Source: Sulfurimonas sp. (lineage in GTDB: Bacteria > Campylobacterota > Campylobacteria > Campylobacterales > Sulfurimonadaceae). From it: a DNA stretch of 43,916 nt. The DNA lies in the NCBI RefSeq assembly GCF_023228785.1, contig NZ_JALOAN010000019.1:1-43916 (forward strand). The letters are read 5' to 3'. The notes below the pieces were generated by a model that was given only the letters and a program-made list of their open reading frames with translations, made no database searches and had not been told where the DNA came from. The position numbers were made by a program, and so were the translations under genes. Shown piece after piece: positions 7,044-16,028 of this stretch (position 1 is the first letter of the stretch; each line of letters opens with the position of its first letter).

Positions 7044-9761
7044 ATGAGTAAAGTTGTAACTGTTATAGATACCTTTGGTTTTTTCTTTCGTAGTTTTTAT
7101 GCACTTCCACAACACTTAAAGAACAAAGATGGCTTTCCTACAGGACTTTTAACAGGTTTTACGAACTTCATATCAACACTTCAAAAGCAACACGATAGTG
7201 ACTATTTGATCTTTGCCATCGACAGCAAAGGCGACACTTTTAGAAATGAAATAGATCCAAACTATAAAGCAAATCGCCAAGCTCCACCAGAAGAGCTAAC
7301 AATGCAACTCCCAATTGCCATAGACTGGATAGACAAGATGGGCTATAAAACACTAGGATATAGTGGTTTTGAAGCAGATGATATCATCGCTACAGTTGTA
7401 AAATATGCAAGAGAGAAAGACTACATAGTTCGCATAGTTTCGCATGACAAAGATCTCTATCAACTCATAGATGATGGAAGAGTTGTTGTCGTAGATGCAA
7501 TTAAGAAAAAAGTTATGGATGAAGAGGCTTGTTTTGATAAGTATGGTGTCTCGCCAAAGCAGTTTATAGATTACCAATCCATCTTAGGCGATAGTGCTGA
7601 TAATGTTCCGGGAGTAAAAGGCATTGGAAAAGTTGGGGCTGAAAAACTTTTAAAAGAGTTTGGATCTCTTGAGACTATCTATGAGAATGTTCATCTTGTA
7701 AATGGAGCGAACCAAAAAAAACTTATAGAGTCAAAAGAGAGTGCTTTTATGTCAAAAGAGCTAGTTTCTCTTCGTGATGATGTCCTAGATGCACTTGACT
7801 TTGAAGAGTATAAGATGGATATAGAACATCCATTTTTAAACATATATGATGAGCTTGTAAAGTATGAACAAAATGCCATAATAAGATCTCTAAAAGCTAA
7901 AGATATACTAACAGATGAGATAGAACAAAAAGCAGATGAAAAGTTAGCAAAAGAGAAAAAAGAGAGTAAAAAACTCGATTTTTTTGCTACGCTTATAACA
8001 GATCCACAAGAGTTAAAAAGTGTTTTAAAGTCTATTACACCGCAAACTATAGTGGCTTTTGATACTGAGACAACTGGACTAGATCATGAAAAAGATTTTA
8101 TTGTAGGTTTTAGCTTTTCATTTAATGACAAAGAGGCTTTTTATGTTCCTTTTGCTCACTCTTACTTAGGCGTTCCTGAGCAAGTTAGCGAACAAGATGC
8201 AGCAGATGCAATAAAGCAGATCTTTAAGAGTAAAGTAGTTGGTCATAACATCAAGTTTGATCTGCACTTTATCTCTAAGCTCTTAAATGAAGATAGATTT
8301 GAAGTCTATGCAGACAGTATGATCCTCGCGTGGCTAATAAACCCAGAGAGTGCTTTAAGCCTCGATAAACTCTCAGATAAACTTCTTGGTCACACAATGG
8401 TAACATTTAAAGAGAGTGTAAAAAAAGGCGAGACTTTTGTCTCAGTTGAACTAGGAGATGCAACTATCTATGCTGCTGAAGATGCATTTATAACTCTAAA
8501 ACTTTTTCATCTCTTTAACCAGAGCCTAAAACTTCAAGATGCCGAGCATCTTATAGCTGAGTCTATGGAAGTTGAAGTTCCTTTTATAACAACACTTCTA
8601 CACATGGAACAAGCTGGGATCAGAGTTGATGGTTCATTTTTAGAAGAGTTTTTAGTTGAGATAAAAGAGATGTTAACAAGGCTTACAAAAGACATTTACT
8701 CTCAAGCTGGAAGTGAGTTTAACATTAACTCTCCAAAGCAGTTGGGCGTTATACTTTTTGAACATTTGGGACTACCAACTGGTAAAAAAACAAAAACAGG
8801 CTACTCAACTGATGAAAAAGTTCTAAGTTCACTAAAAGATGCACATGAGATCATTGCAATGCTCTTAGAATATAGAGAGGTTTATAAACTCTTCTCAACC
8901 TACATAGAGCCACTCTTAAAACTAAGTAAAGAGCATGAAGATAGCAGAGTTCACACCTCTTTTGTTCAGACTGGAACTGCCACAGGAAGACTAAGCTCAA
9001 AAAACCCAAACCTTCAAAATATACCAGCTAGAAGTCAGTTAGGGCTTAGAATCAGAGAGGCTTTTGTGGCATCTAGTGGAAACAAACTCATAGGCATTGA
9101 CTACTCTCAAATAGAGCTTAGACTACTAGCTCACTTCTCACAAGACAAGGTCTTAGTAGATGCTTTTAAAGATGACAAAGATATTCACTACCAAACAGCA
9201 GTTGTGCTCTTTGGCGAAGATGAAGCTAAGGGTAAAAGAAGCGTTGCAAAGACTGTAAACTTTGGACTTCTATATGGTATGGGACAGAAAAAACTCTCAG
9301 ATACTCTAGGTATTACAACTAAAGAAGCAAAAGAGATCATAGAGAAGTATTTTGAGTCATTCCCTACAGTAAAGAGCTACTTTAGAAGCATAGTAGATCT
9401 CTCAAAAACTCAAGGTTATGTTGAGACACTTCTTGGCAGAAGACGCTACTTTGACTATGAGAGTGCAACTCCAATGTTTAAAGCTGCATATGAGAGAGAA
9501 TCAGTAAACAGCGTCTTTCAAGGAAGTGCAGCAGACATTATAAAACTTGCAATGAACAAGATAGCAAAAGTTATAAGAGATGAAAAACTTGAAGCTAGAA
9601 TGCTACTGCAGATCCATGATGAGCTTATCTTTGAAGTAAAAGAGAGTGAGGCGGAAGTTTTAGCTAAGAGATTTCAAGAAATCATGCAAGATGTTTATGA
9701 GTTAAGAATTCCATTAAAAGCCGATGTAAATATCGGTAATAACTGGGGCGAGCTTAAATAA
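7044..9761 (+). CDS. polA: DNA polymerase I
   Basis: A full-length 905-residue family A polymerase with all three activities. The 5'-3' flap nuclease covers about residues 1-290 (GFEADDIIATV, DYQSILGDSADNVPGVKGIG). The 3'-5' proofreading domain spans about 310-495, with an intact DTETTG motif in VAFDTETTGLDHEKDF, so proofreading is expected to be active, unlike some thermophile homologues. The polymerase domain runs from about 500 to the end. It shows TGRLSSKNPNLQNIP, motif A DYSQIELRLLAH, motif B KRSVAKTVNFGLLYGMG and motif C QIHDELIFEV. It acts in Okazaki fragment maturation and excision repair. An extended -10 element precedes it. It converges with flhX across a repeat-rich 200-nt gap. Confidence 0.97.
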   Translation: MSKVVTVIDTFGFFFRSFYALPQHLKNKDGFPTGLLTGFTNFISTLQKQHDSDYLIFAIDSKGDTFRNEIDPNYKANRQAPPEELTMQLPIAIDWIDKMGYKTLGYSGFEADDIIATVVKYAREKDYIVRIVSHDKDLYQLIDDGRVVVVDAIKKKVMDEEACFDKYGVSPKQFIDYQSILGDSADNVPGVKGIGKVGAEKLLKEFGSLETIYENVHLVNGANQKKLIESKESAFMSKELVSLRDDVLDALDFEEYKMDIEHPFLNIYDELVKYEQNAIIRSLKAKDILTDEIEQKADEKLAKEKKESKKLDFFATLITDPQELKSVLKSITPQTIVAFDTETTGLDHEKDFIVGFSFSFNDKEAFYVPFAHSYLGVPEQVSEQDAADAIKQIFKSKVVGHNIKFDLHFISKLLNEDRFEVYADSMILAWLINPESALSLDKLSDKLLGHTMVTFKESVKKGETFVSVELGDATIYAAEDAFITLKLFHLFNQSLKLQDAEHLIAESMEVEVPFITTLLHMEQAGIRVDGSFLEEFLVEIKEMLTRLTKDIYSQAGSEFNINSPKQLGVILFEHLGLPTGKKTKTGYSTDEKVLSSLKDAHEIIAMLLEYREVYKLFSTYIEPLLKLSKEHEDSRVHTSFVQTGTATGRLSSKNPNLQNIPARSQLGLRIREAFVASSGNKLIGIDYSQIELRLLAHFSQDKVLVDAFKDDKDIHYQTAVVLFGEDEAKGKRSVAKTVNFGLLYGMGQKKLSDTLGITTKEAKEIIEKYFESFPTVKSYFRSIVDLSKTQGYVETLLGRRRYFDYESATPMFKAAYERESVNSVFQGSAADIIKLAMNKIAKVIRDEKLEARMLLQIHDELIFEVKESEAEVLAKRFQEIMQDVYELRIPLKADVNIGNNWGELK

Positions 9762-9790
9762 GTAATCTTGTTTTTAGAAATGGCGATTTA

Positions 9791-9948
9791 AAAGCCTAAA
9801 ATGCGAAGCTGAAGCATCGCTTCCAAAAAACTTCACAACTCTTTGCGGAACCGCGAATTTATTCGGGGCTTTTAGGCTTTACTGTAGCACTAGCCCCTAA
9901 ACACTGTGCGAAATTCCATTGACTTGCATTCCTAAAATTCGCGGTTCC
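9791..9948. repeat. Intergenic element with crossed inverted repeats
   Basis: The 202-nt gap between convergent polA and flhX is richer in GC than its neighbours and contains two long inverted repeats whose arms interleave. Pair one is 11 bp (9791-9801 with 9870-9880). Pair two is 14 bp (9847-9860 with 9935-9948). Shorter hairpins (GAAGC/GCTTC at 9811-9823, GGGGCT/AGCCCC at 9865-9897) are also present. In RNA the two pairs could be formed together only as a pseudoknot-like fold. It may be a non-coding repeat element, or a complex bidirectional terminator. Confidence 0.55.
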
Positions 9949-9963
9949 AAAAAATTCTTATAC

Positions 9964-10221
9964 TTATTTTTTATCTCTTGTAGTCTTATATATAAAACTA
10001 AAAACCTCTGCTACTGCTTTGTATAGTGCTTCTGGGACTTCTTTGTCTAGCTCTACTTTAGAGAGTAGCTCTATGAGATCTTCGTCTTTTTGTATGGGGA
10101 GATTGTGAAGCTGTGCTATTTTTATGATGTTGTTTGCAACTTCGCCTTCGCCTTTTGCTGTAACCCTAGGAGCTGACTCTTTATTGGTGTCGTATCTAAG
10201 TGCTGCTGCTTTTTTTCTCAT
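9964..10221 (-). CDS. flhX: FlhX, detached FlhB C-terminal domain homologue
   Basis: An 85-residue protein matching the cytoplasmic C-terminal domain of FlhB/YscU. The pattern AAALRYD, AKGEGEVANNIIKIAQLHNLPIQKDEDLIELLSKVELDKEVPEALYKAVAEVFSFIY is that of FlhB after its autocleavage site. The NPTH cleavage motif and the membrane part are absent, so it corresponds to the FlhBCC piece alone. Such stand-alone proteins (FlhX) occur in Helicobacter and Campylobacter and can substitute for the FlhB C-terminus in flagellar export specificity switching. It overlaps the upstream fliK-like gene by 4 nt, which couples their translation. Confidence 0.85.
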   Translation of the reverse strand: MRKKAAALRYDTNKESAPRVTAKGEGEVANNIIKIAQLHNLPIQKDEDLIELLSKVELDKEVPEALYKAVAEVFSFIYKTTRDKK

Positions 10222-11507
10222 GCTTTTATCTCAAAACCTATGTTTATACTTTGTACGCTTGCCTCATAAACATTGGTAGGTACTTTTTTTGTAGCGTCTT
10301 GAATGCGGATCTCTCTTGGTGTAATGTTAGAGCCAATTAGTGCAGATCTAAGTGAGGGAATATTCTCTTTTACTAACTCTTTTAACTCTTGATTATCTGA
10401 GAGGATCTTTATATTTAGTTGGTTTTCTTCATATAAAACAAGCTTTAGGTTTAACTCTCCAAAGTTTACAAGATTTAGTGAGATATCGCAGTAGAACTTA
10501 TCATCCACATCTTTTTTAAGCTCAATTTGTCCATCTTTTAACTCTTGCCAAGAAAAAGGAAGATATAAAGATGAGGAGTTTGAGAGGTGTGAGATGAGTT
10601 GATAATAGTCTATTTGAAGGGCTAACTTATCTATGTTTTTTAATATCTCCGCTTGGTTTGGACTGCTTGACTTTAATACTTCTTCTTTAGTTTGAAGCAA
10701 AAGCGACTTTAAGTCATTTGCAACGATCTCTTTTACATTTTGGGCAGATTGTAGTTTTAGTGGAGTGTCTAGTGCATTTAGTTTTGTGATCTCGCTCTTT
10801 ACTTCTTTTGAAAAAAGTACATCAATTTTTTTTGGATCTGCTAGCTTTGGATCTACTTCTTTTATGTTTGATTCTAAAGTTTGTAAGATCTTCTCAACTC
10901 CTCGTGATAGAAGAGTAAGTAGTTGTTTGTTGTCAGCTTGAGGTTGGAGTAGGGCTTGATTTGTTGCGTTTTTAAGTATTGGGGATTCTAGAAGAGTTTG
11001 TATGTGTTTTGTTAGTGACTTTACTTCATAGACTGAACTTTTATCTACTAAGGCTTGGAGTTTTGTGAGTGTATTTTTAAGTTCAAGTTGTGGATTTTGA
11101 GCATTTTTTAGGCGAGACTCTAAAAAGACTCCTGAGTTTGTAAGTTTTGCTTTTACATCTTTTTCATTTAAATTTTTAATATCTACTAAAAAACTTTTTA
11201 ACACTTTTTGAAGAGGAAGTGCTTTTTCATCTGACTTTATAGAGGAGAGTAGATCTTTGATGCTAGAGGAGACATTCCCTAGATTTTTTAGAGTTGGGTT
11301 TTGTTTTAGTAGTTGAAGTAAAGTCTTGTCAGATGCACTACTTTGTGAACTTTGTTTTAAAAGTGAGTTTAAAACTGACTTTAGATCTTTGCCAGAACTT
11401 AGTGCTTCAAGCTCTTTAGGAGTTGCATTTTTAAGCACTTCTCTTAGGGCTTTGTTGGTGCTTGGTAGGATAATATCTAATTTTGTATTTGTAGTGATAT
11501 TTAGCAT
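10218..11507 (-). CDS. FliK-like flagellar hook-length control protein
   Basis: A 429-residue, Leu/Lys/Ser/Gln-rich, mostly helical protein without signal peptide or membrane span. The C-terminal 100 residues (from about 320) resemble the FliK C-terminal domain: a short beta stretch GELNLKLVLYEENQLNIKIL, then ELVKENIPSLRSALIGSNITPREI. FliK measures hook length and triggers the FlhB-mediated switch from hook to filament export. It overlaps flhX by 4 nt, so a ruler-like protein and an FlhB-C-like partner are made together, in keeping with the FliK-FlhB interaction. The low-complexity N-terminal two thirds cannot be assigned. The annotation could also be left as 'flagellar operon hypothetical'. 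Confidence 0.55.
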   Translation of the reverse strand: MLNITTNTKLDIILPSTNKALREVLKNATPKELEALSSGKDLKSVLNSLLKQSSQSSASDKTLLQLLKQNPTLKNLGNVSSSIKDLLSSIKSDEKALPLQKVLKSFLVDIKNLNEKDVKAKLTNSGVFLESRLKNAQNPQLELKNTLTKLQALVDKSSVYEVKSLTKHIQTLLESPILKNATNQALLQPQADNKQLLTLLSRGVEKILQTLESNIKEVDPKLADPKKIDVLFSKEVKSEITKLNALDTPLKLQSAQNVKEIVANDLKSLLLQTKEEVLKSSSPNQAEILKNIDKLALQIDYYQLISHLSNSSSLYLPFSWQELKDGQIELKKDVDDKFYCDISLNLVNFGELNLKLVLYEENQLNIKILSDNQELKELVKENIPSLRSALIGSNITPREIRIQDATKKVPTNVYEASVQSINIGFEIKA

Positions 11508-11561
11508 AAATTAGTATATCAGATAAATACGTAAAATATCAATACTCAAATAATTTTGCTG

Positions 11562-11570
11562 TGATATAAT
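11562..11570 (+). promoter_or_regulatory. Extended -10 element directly before sensor kinase start
   Basis: TGATATAAT ends 9 nt before the ATG at 11580. With a usual 6-7 nt distance to the transcription start, the mRNA leader would be about 2-4 nt, and no Shine-Dalgarno is present. A leaderless or nearly leaderless message is predicted. Confidence 0.5.
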
Positions 11571-11579
11571 TGCTTTATC

Positions 11580-12791
11580 ATGCTAGAACAATATAAAAAT
11601 GCCATAGAAAAAAGCAATATCATCTCCAAAACTGACACAGAGGGCATCATAACTTTTGTTAATGATGAGTTTTGTAAGATCTCAGGATATACAAAAGAAC
11701 AACTCATAGGTTTTAACCACAATATTGTAAGACATCCAGATGTAGAACAAGAAAAGTTTGAAGATCTATGGAGGACAATAAAGTCTAAAAAAGTCTATAA
11801 AAATACAGTAAAAAACCGTGCAAAAGATGGATCTACTTTTTATGTTAATACAACAGTAATTCCAATTTTAGACCATAAAGAAGAGATAGTAGAGTTCATA
11901 GCTATTCGCTACGATGTCACAAAAGAGGTATTTTACAAAGAAGAACTTCTAAAAAAAGAGAAGCAACTTCAAGATCTAAATGAGACGCTTGAGCTTAGAG
12001 TTCATAGAAAAACTAAAGAGCTTGAAGAGTTAAATGAGACATTGGAAAAACGCATAAAAGAAGAAGTAAACAAAAATGAGCAGAAGCAAAAAGTGATGTT
12101 TTTACAATCTCGCCAAGCTTCACTCGGTCAGATGATAGCTAACATTGCTCATCAATGGAGACAACCACTCACAGAGCTTAACCTAACTCTCTTTAGTATG
12201 AAAAAAGCGGCTCAAAATAGTGATGAAGCTAAACTTATAGAGTTTTACGATGAGAGTAAAAACATTTTAAAAAATATGTCCGAGACCATAGAAGACTTTA
12301 CAAACTTTTTTAATCCACAAAAAGAAAAACATCTATTTTTTGTAAATGAAAGCATAGAAGAGGCTCTTAGTCTTTTAGATAAGATGATAGTAGAGAATAT
12401 GATAAGTGTTAAAGTGAAACTTGAAAAAATAGAAGTGCTTGGTATCCAAAATGAGCTAACGCAAGTCATAATCAACCTTATAAAAAATGCTAAAGATGCT
12501 TTTATAACTAAGGCAATTCTTATACGAGAAATAAGCATTACACTAACAAAGGAAGATGGTTTTGCTCATATAGAGATCCAAGATAATGCAGGTGGGATCC
12601 AAAAAGAGAATATTGAGAATATTTTTGAGCCTTACTTTACAACTAAACATCAAAGTAGCGGAACAGGTTTGGGGCTTTTTATGTCAAAGATGATTTGTCA
12701 AAAAGGTCTTGATGGAGATCTTGATGTTAGTAGTAAAAAAGGTGTAACAACTTTTAGTATAAAGATCCCCCTAGTAAAGAGTAAGATATGA
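11580..12791 (+). CDS. Cytoplasmic PAS-domain sensor histidine kinase
   Basis: A 403-residue soluble kinase with no membrane span. The PAS domain (about 8-115) has the Aer-like pattern FVNDEFCKISGYTKEQLIG followed by HNIVRHPDV, seen in redox- or FAD-binding PAS sensors. A coiled coil (about 118-178) leads to the H-box IANIAHQWRQPL (phospho-acceptor His191) and a HATPase domain with N-box NLIKNAKDAF, G1 DNAGGI and G2 GTGLGLFMSK. It autophosphorylates and hands phosphate to the regulator that overlaps its end by 4 nt (ATGA). The signal is unknown; intracellular redox or oxygen state is a reasonable inference from the PAS type. Translation probably starts without a ribosome-binding site (see the promoter entry). 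Confidence 0.88.
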   Translation: MLEQYKNAIEKSNIISKTDTEGIITFVNDEFCKISGYTKEQLIGFNHNIVRHPDVEQEKFEDLWRTIKSKKVYKNTVKNRAKDGSTFYVNTTVIPILDHKEEIVEFIAIRYDVTKEVFYKEELLKKEKQLQDLNETLELRVHRKTKELEELNETLEKRIKEEVNKNEQKQKVMFLQSRQASLGQMIANIAHQWRQPLTELNLTLFSMKKAAQNSDEAKLIEFYDESKNILKNMSETIEDFTNFFNPQKEKHLFFVNESIEEALSLLDKMIVENMISVKVKLEKIEVLGIQNELTQVIINLIKNAKDAFITKAILIREISITLTKEDGFAHIEIQDNAGGIQKENIENIFEPYFTTKHQSSGTGLGLFMSKMICQKGLDGDLDVSSKKGVTTFSIKIPLVKSKI

Positions 12792-13462
12792 AAGATAAGT
12801 CACTAAAGAGTTTAAGAGTCCTTTTTGTAGAAGATGAAGAGAATATTGCAAGGCTTTTAAAAGAAGCAATAGGCGACAGTTTTTACAGTTTTACTATAGC
12901 AAAAGATGGCAGAGATGGCTTAGAAATGTTTGAGAAGATCTCGCCAGATATAGTTATTACAGATATAAATATGCCAAACATGAATGGCTTAGAGATGGCT
13001 AATGAGATAAAAAAAATAAATCAAAATATACCAATTATAATATTAAGTGCTTTTAGTGATAAAGAGAAATTTTTAGGTGCCATAGATACTGGTGTCGCAA
13101 AATACTTTTTAAAGCCTTACGAGCCAGATGAGATACTTAGCTATATAAGTTCCATAGCCGATGAATTGGGTAGTAAAACAGTAGAACTTTGTGAAGGTTT
13201 TAGCTACAACAAAACCACTCACGCTCTTTACAAAGACTTTAGATATGTCTCACTTTCTAAAAATGAAAACAAGTTCTTAAAACTCTTAGTAGAAAATGAA
13301 AATAGCATTATAGATGATGAGACAATAAAGATAAGTGTTTGGGATGAGAGTGTGAGTGATGAGAGGCTTAGAACTTTTGTGCGTAGATTAAGAGCTAAAA
13401 CCTCAAAAACGCTCATTATAAATATAAAAGGGGTAGGGTATAAGCTTAGGTTTTTCTCTTAA
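12788..13462 (+). CDS. OmpR/PhoB-family response regulator
   Basis: A 224-residue regulator, translationally coupled (4-nt overlap) to the PAS kinase. The receiver domain covers about residues 8-125, with acidic residues Glu15/Asp16, phospho-acceptor Asp59 in VITDINMP, and a Lys in YFLKPYEP. A winged-helix DNA-binding domain follows (about 145-222), with LSKNENKFLKLLVEN, the recognition helix region SDERLRTFVRRLRAK and the wing INIKGVGYKLRF. It should act as a transcription factor for the kinase's signal. Its 3' end overlaps the convergent ABC ATPase gene by 4 nt. Confidence 0.92.
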   Translation: MKDKSLKSLRVLFVEDEENIARLLKEAIGDSFYSFTIAKDGRDGLEMFEKISPDIVITDINMPNMNGLEMANEIKKINQNIPIIILSAFSDKEKFLGAIDTGVAKYFLKPYEPDEILSYISSIADELGSKTVELCEGFSYNKTTHALYKDFRYVSLSKNENKFLKLLVENENSIIDDETIKISVWDESVSDERLRTFVRRLRAKTSKTLIINIKGVGYKLRFFS

Positions 13463-14247
13463 AAAATCTCTTCTATATAAAACCTGCCGTTTTTCTCATT
13501 TATCACAAGATCCACACCAAATGTTTTTGAAATATTCTCACTTGTTAGGATTTCTTCTTTTAGACCGCTTTTATAGATGGTGTTGTTGTAAATTAGTGCT
13601 ATGTGACTTATCTCATCGAAGATCTCTTCTATGTGGTGTGTAACTAAGATGATGGAGTGATTTTTAGAGAGTTTTCTTAAGAGTTTTATAAAGTTTATCT
13701 GTGCTTTTATGTCTAGTCCTACTGTTGGCTCATCTAATATAAAAGCTTTTGGATTGTGTATCAACGCTCTTGCTATTATGCACCGTCTTAGTTCACCTGT
13801 GGACATCTGACTTACTTTTTTGTCTTTTAGGTGAAGTATTTCAAGCTCTTTTAGAGTCTCTAAGACTTTTTTTTGTTGTTCTTCGCAAAAACTTTGATGC
13901 TTGAATGTTCCGATGGAGCTATAATATCCACTTAAAACCACATCGTAAGCACTTAAGTGCCCACCTGAGTGCAAGAAATAGTTGTGCAGATCATTTGTAA
14001 TGATGCCAAGCTTCTCTTTTAGCTCAAAGATGGAGTAGCGACTCTTTGAAAAAACCTCTTTTTTATGCTTATGAGATCTGCGAGGATGCAATTCTGACAT
14101 GATGAGTTTTAAAAGTGTAGATTTGCCAGATCCATTAGATCCTAAAATAGCCCAGTTTTCTCCCTCTTTTATCTTAAGATCTACTGCTTTTAGTACATCC
14201 CCATCATCATATCCAGCATAGATGTTTTCAAAGTCAATTATAAACAT
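13459..14247 (-). CDS. Orphan ABC-type ATPase (ModF/YlmA-like)
   Basis: A 262-residue single ABC cassette: Walker A GSNGSGKST (36-44), Q-loop region around GIITNDLHNYF, signature MSTGELRR in place of LSGGQ, Walker B AFILDEPTVGLD, and switch His in VTHH. The STGE signature, and the absence of a permease or binding protein beside it, resemble ModF/PhrC-type ATPases of uncertain function. It directly follows the siroheme reductase gene with a 1-nt overlap, so the two are in one operon. A role in supplying or exporting something connected with sulfite/nitrite reduction is inference; the sequence itself gives no substrate. Confidence 0.75.
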   Translation of the reverse strand: MFIIDFENIYAGYDDGDVLKAVDLKIKEGENWAILGSNGSGKSTLLKLIMSELHPRRSHKHKKEVFSKSRYSIFELKEKLGIITNDLHNYFLHSGGHLSAYDVVLSGYYSSIGTFKHQSFCEEQQKKVLETLKELEILHLKDKKVSQMSTGELRRCIIARALIHNPKAFILDEPTVGLDIKAQINFIKLLRKLSKNHSIILVTHHIEEIFDEISHIALIYNNTIYKSGLKEEILTSENISKTFGVDLVINEKNGRFYIEEIF

Positions 14248-15959
14248 TAACGAAATTTTACTCTATCAATGTTGGGCTTGTAAGTTGGATCTTCTCCTGC
14301 AACAGTCCAGAGTTTTTTAGCCATTGCACTTATGGCATGTGAAAAATCTTCCTCTATTGGCTCAATAAAGTCAACATCACTAAAGTGCTCTAGTAAGAGA
14401 GCTTTTTCATAAGCAAAACCTGAGGCTGTTGGATCTAGCTTTATAGTTTTGTCTGTTTGCAAACTTGCTAAGATCCAGATGGCTAAAAACTCCTCTGAGA
14501 ACTTGCTGAGTATATTGTCTGAGAACTCTTCAAAGTTGCTATATCCGCTTAGCTCATAAAAGTCGATGATAAGGTCTAGAGTTTCGTAGAGATGTACAAA
14601 AGGAACCATGGAAAAAAGCATTCGCCCAACACTTTTTCCAGTTGTGTGAACTGCACCTATAAAGATCCTAGCTCCGCCATCTGTGTCGCCAAAGTTGTTT
14701 GTTTTTAACCCAACAAGCCCGATGTCAGTGTGTCTATGTCGTCCACAACCTTTTATACAACCAGAAAAACCAACTGTTATGCCATGCTTTGCTATGCGAG
14801 AGAGTGGAATGTACTTTGTCTCATCTTTGATGCTCCAAAAAGAGTAGGGGCAAAGGCTTCCTGCACAGGCTATGATGGTAGAGCTCTCTTTAGGAGATGC
14901 AAATGGAGTTGATGGCTCTTTTAGTCCTAAAAGGTAGATATTTTGATCTATGCCTATTCTCATCTCTACACTATTTTTACTTGCAAAGTCTGCTAGATCT
15001 CTTATCTCTTTTACACTAAGTCTTGCAAAGTCAGTCTGGTAACAGTAAGAAAATGTTCCATCTTTTAACTCTTCATGTGGTAAGAAGACACGCTTCTTTA
15101 GTACAATCTCTCCGCCGCTGTTAAAAGGTTTGCCATACTCTTTTTGGATGTGAGCTTTAAGAGCGTCAAGACCAATCTCTTCTATGAGATAGAAGAGGCG
15201 AGTTCTAGATCTTGTAAAGCGAGATCCATGAAGATAAAAAGCCTCTACAAAGGCTTTAAAAAAGTCAAAAACTTCACCCTCAAGCAGAAATATACCTGCA
15301 TCCTCGGCTATCTCTGTATTTTTTCCGCCCATATAGACATTAAACCCATATACGTCATCTTTTTTTGCAAGTGCAAAGTAGAGATCGTTTGCAAAAAACG
15401 AGGTAACGCTAGCACTATTTCCACTTATGCCAATGGAGACACGACGAGGTAACATTCCAACATAGCGTGGATTTTTTACTATATATTCTTGCATCTTCTC
15501 AACTATAGGGTAGACCTCTATAACGCTGTAAGATCCACAACCATCATAGACATCGCTTACAATGTTACGGATGTTGTCGCCTATGCTTTGCCAAGTTGTA
15601 AGCCCGTGGGAGTTCATTTTCTTCCAAATAGCTAAGACATCATCAGCTTCGAGATCGTGAAGTTGTAGTCCAGCTCTTGCAGTTGTTATAAGAGTTAGAT
15701 CGTACTCCTCAACCACATCGGCAATATGGCAAAACTGCTCAGTAGTGATCCTACCAGCAGGAACTCGAAGTCTCATAGTAAACTCATCTTCTAAAAAGTC
15801 AGTAGTAAAGATCCCAAAGTCTTGGAGGAAAAATCTATCGCCCTCGGCTAGGTTTTCAAAGTCTAGATCTTCAAACTCTTTAAAGTACTCTATGGGTTTG
15901 AGTCTCGCTTTGTATCTCTCTCGCTTATTTAGTTTTTGTACTTCTTTTTGGCTTTGCAT
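14247..15959 (-). CDS. Siroheme nitrite/sulfite reductase
   Basis: A 570-residue protein of the nitrite/sulfite reductase hemoprotein family, with two ferredoxin-like half-domains (about 55-125 and 300-350) and two siroheme/4Fe-4S halves. The first half shows RITTEQF and TTARAGLQLH, as well as the DNIRNIV and GCGSYSV blocks. The cluster ligands are Cys365 and Cys370 in CAGSLC, and Cys401 and Cys405 in CIKGC. The family normally has Cx5C for the first pair, so the Cx4C here is one residue short. It would reduce sulfite to sulfide or nitrite to ammonium with six electrons, most likely from ferredoxin, in assimilation. No cysG, cysJ or nitrate reductase gene is near, so the substrate cannot be decided from this window. 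The orphan ABC ATPase gene follows. Confidence 0.82.
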   Translation of the reverse strand: MQSQKEVQKLNKRERYKARLKPIEYFKEFEDLDFENLAEGDRFFLQDFGIFTTDFLEDEFTMRLRVPAGRITTEQFCHIADVVEEYDLTLITTARAGLQLHDLEADDVLAIWKKMNSHGLTTWQSIGDNIRNIVSDVYDGCGSYSVIEVYPIVEKMQEYIVKNPRYVGMLPRRVSIGISGNSASVTSFFANDLYFALAKKDDVYGFNVYMGGKNTEIAEDAGIFLLEGEVFDFFKAFVEAFYLHGSRFTRSRTRLFYLIEEIGLDALKAHIQKEYGKPFNSGGEIVLKKRVFLPHEELKDGTFSYCYQTDFARLSVKEIRDLADFASKNSVEMRIGIDQNIYLLGLKEPSTPFASPKESSTIIACAGSLCPYSFWSIKDETKYIPLSRIAKHGITVGFSGCIKGCGRHRHTDIGLVGLKTNNFGDTDGGARIFIGAVHTTGKSVGRMLFSMVPFVHLYETLDLIIDFYELSGYSNFEEFSDNILSKFSEEFLAIWILASLQTDKTIKLDPTASGFAYEKALLLEHFSDVDFIEPIEEDFSHAISAMAKKLWTVAGEDPTYKPNIDRVKFR

Positions 15960-16028
15960 AAAAATCTACTCCATAAGATAATGTGTCTTCATTTTATCTA
16001 ATAACTAATATAAAAAGCTTGATATGGA

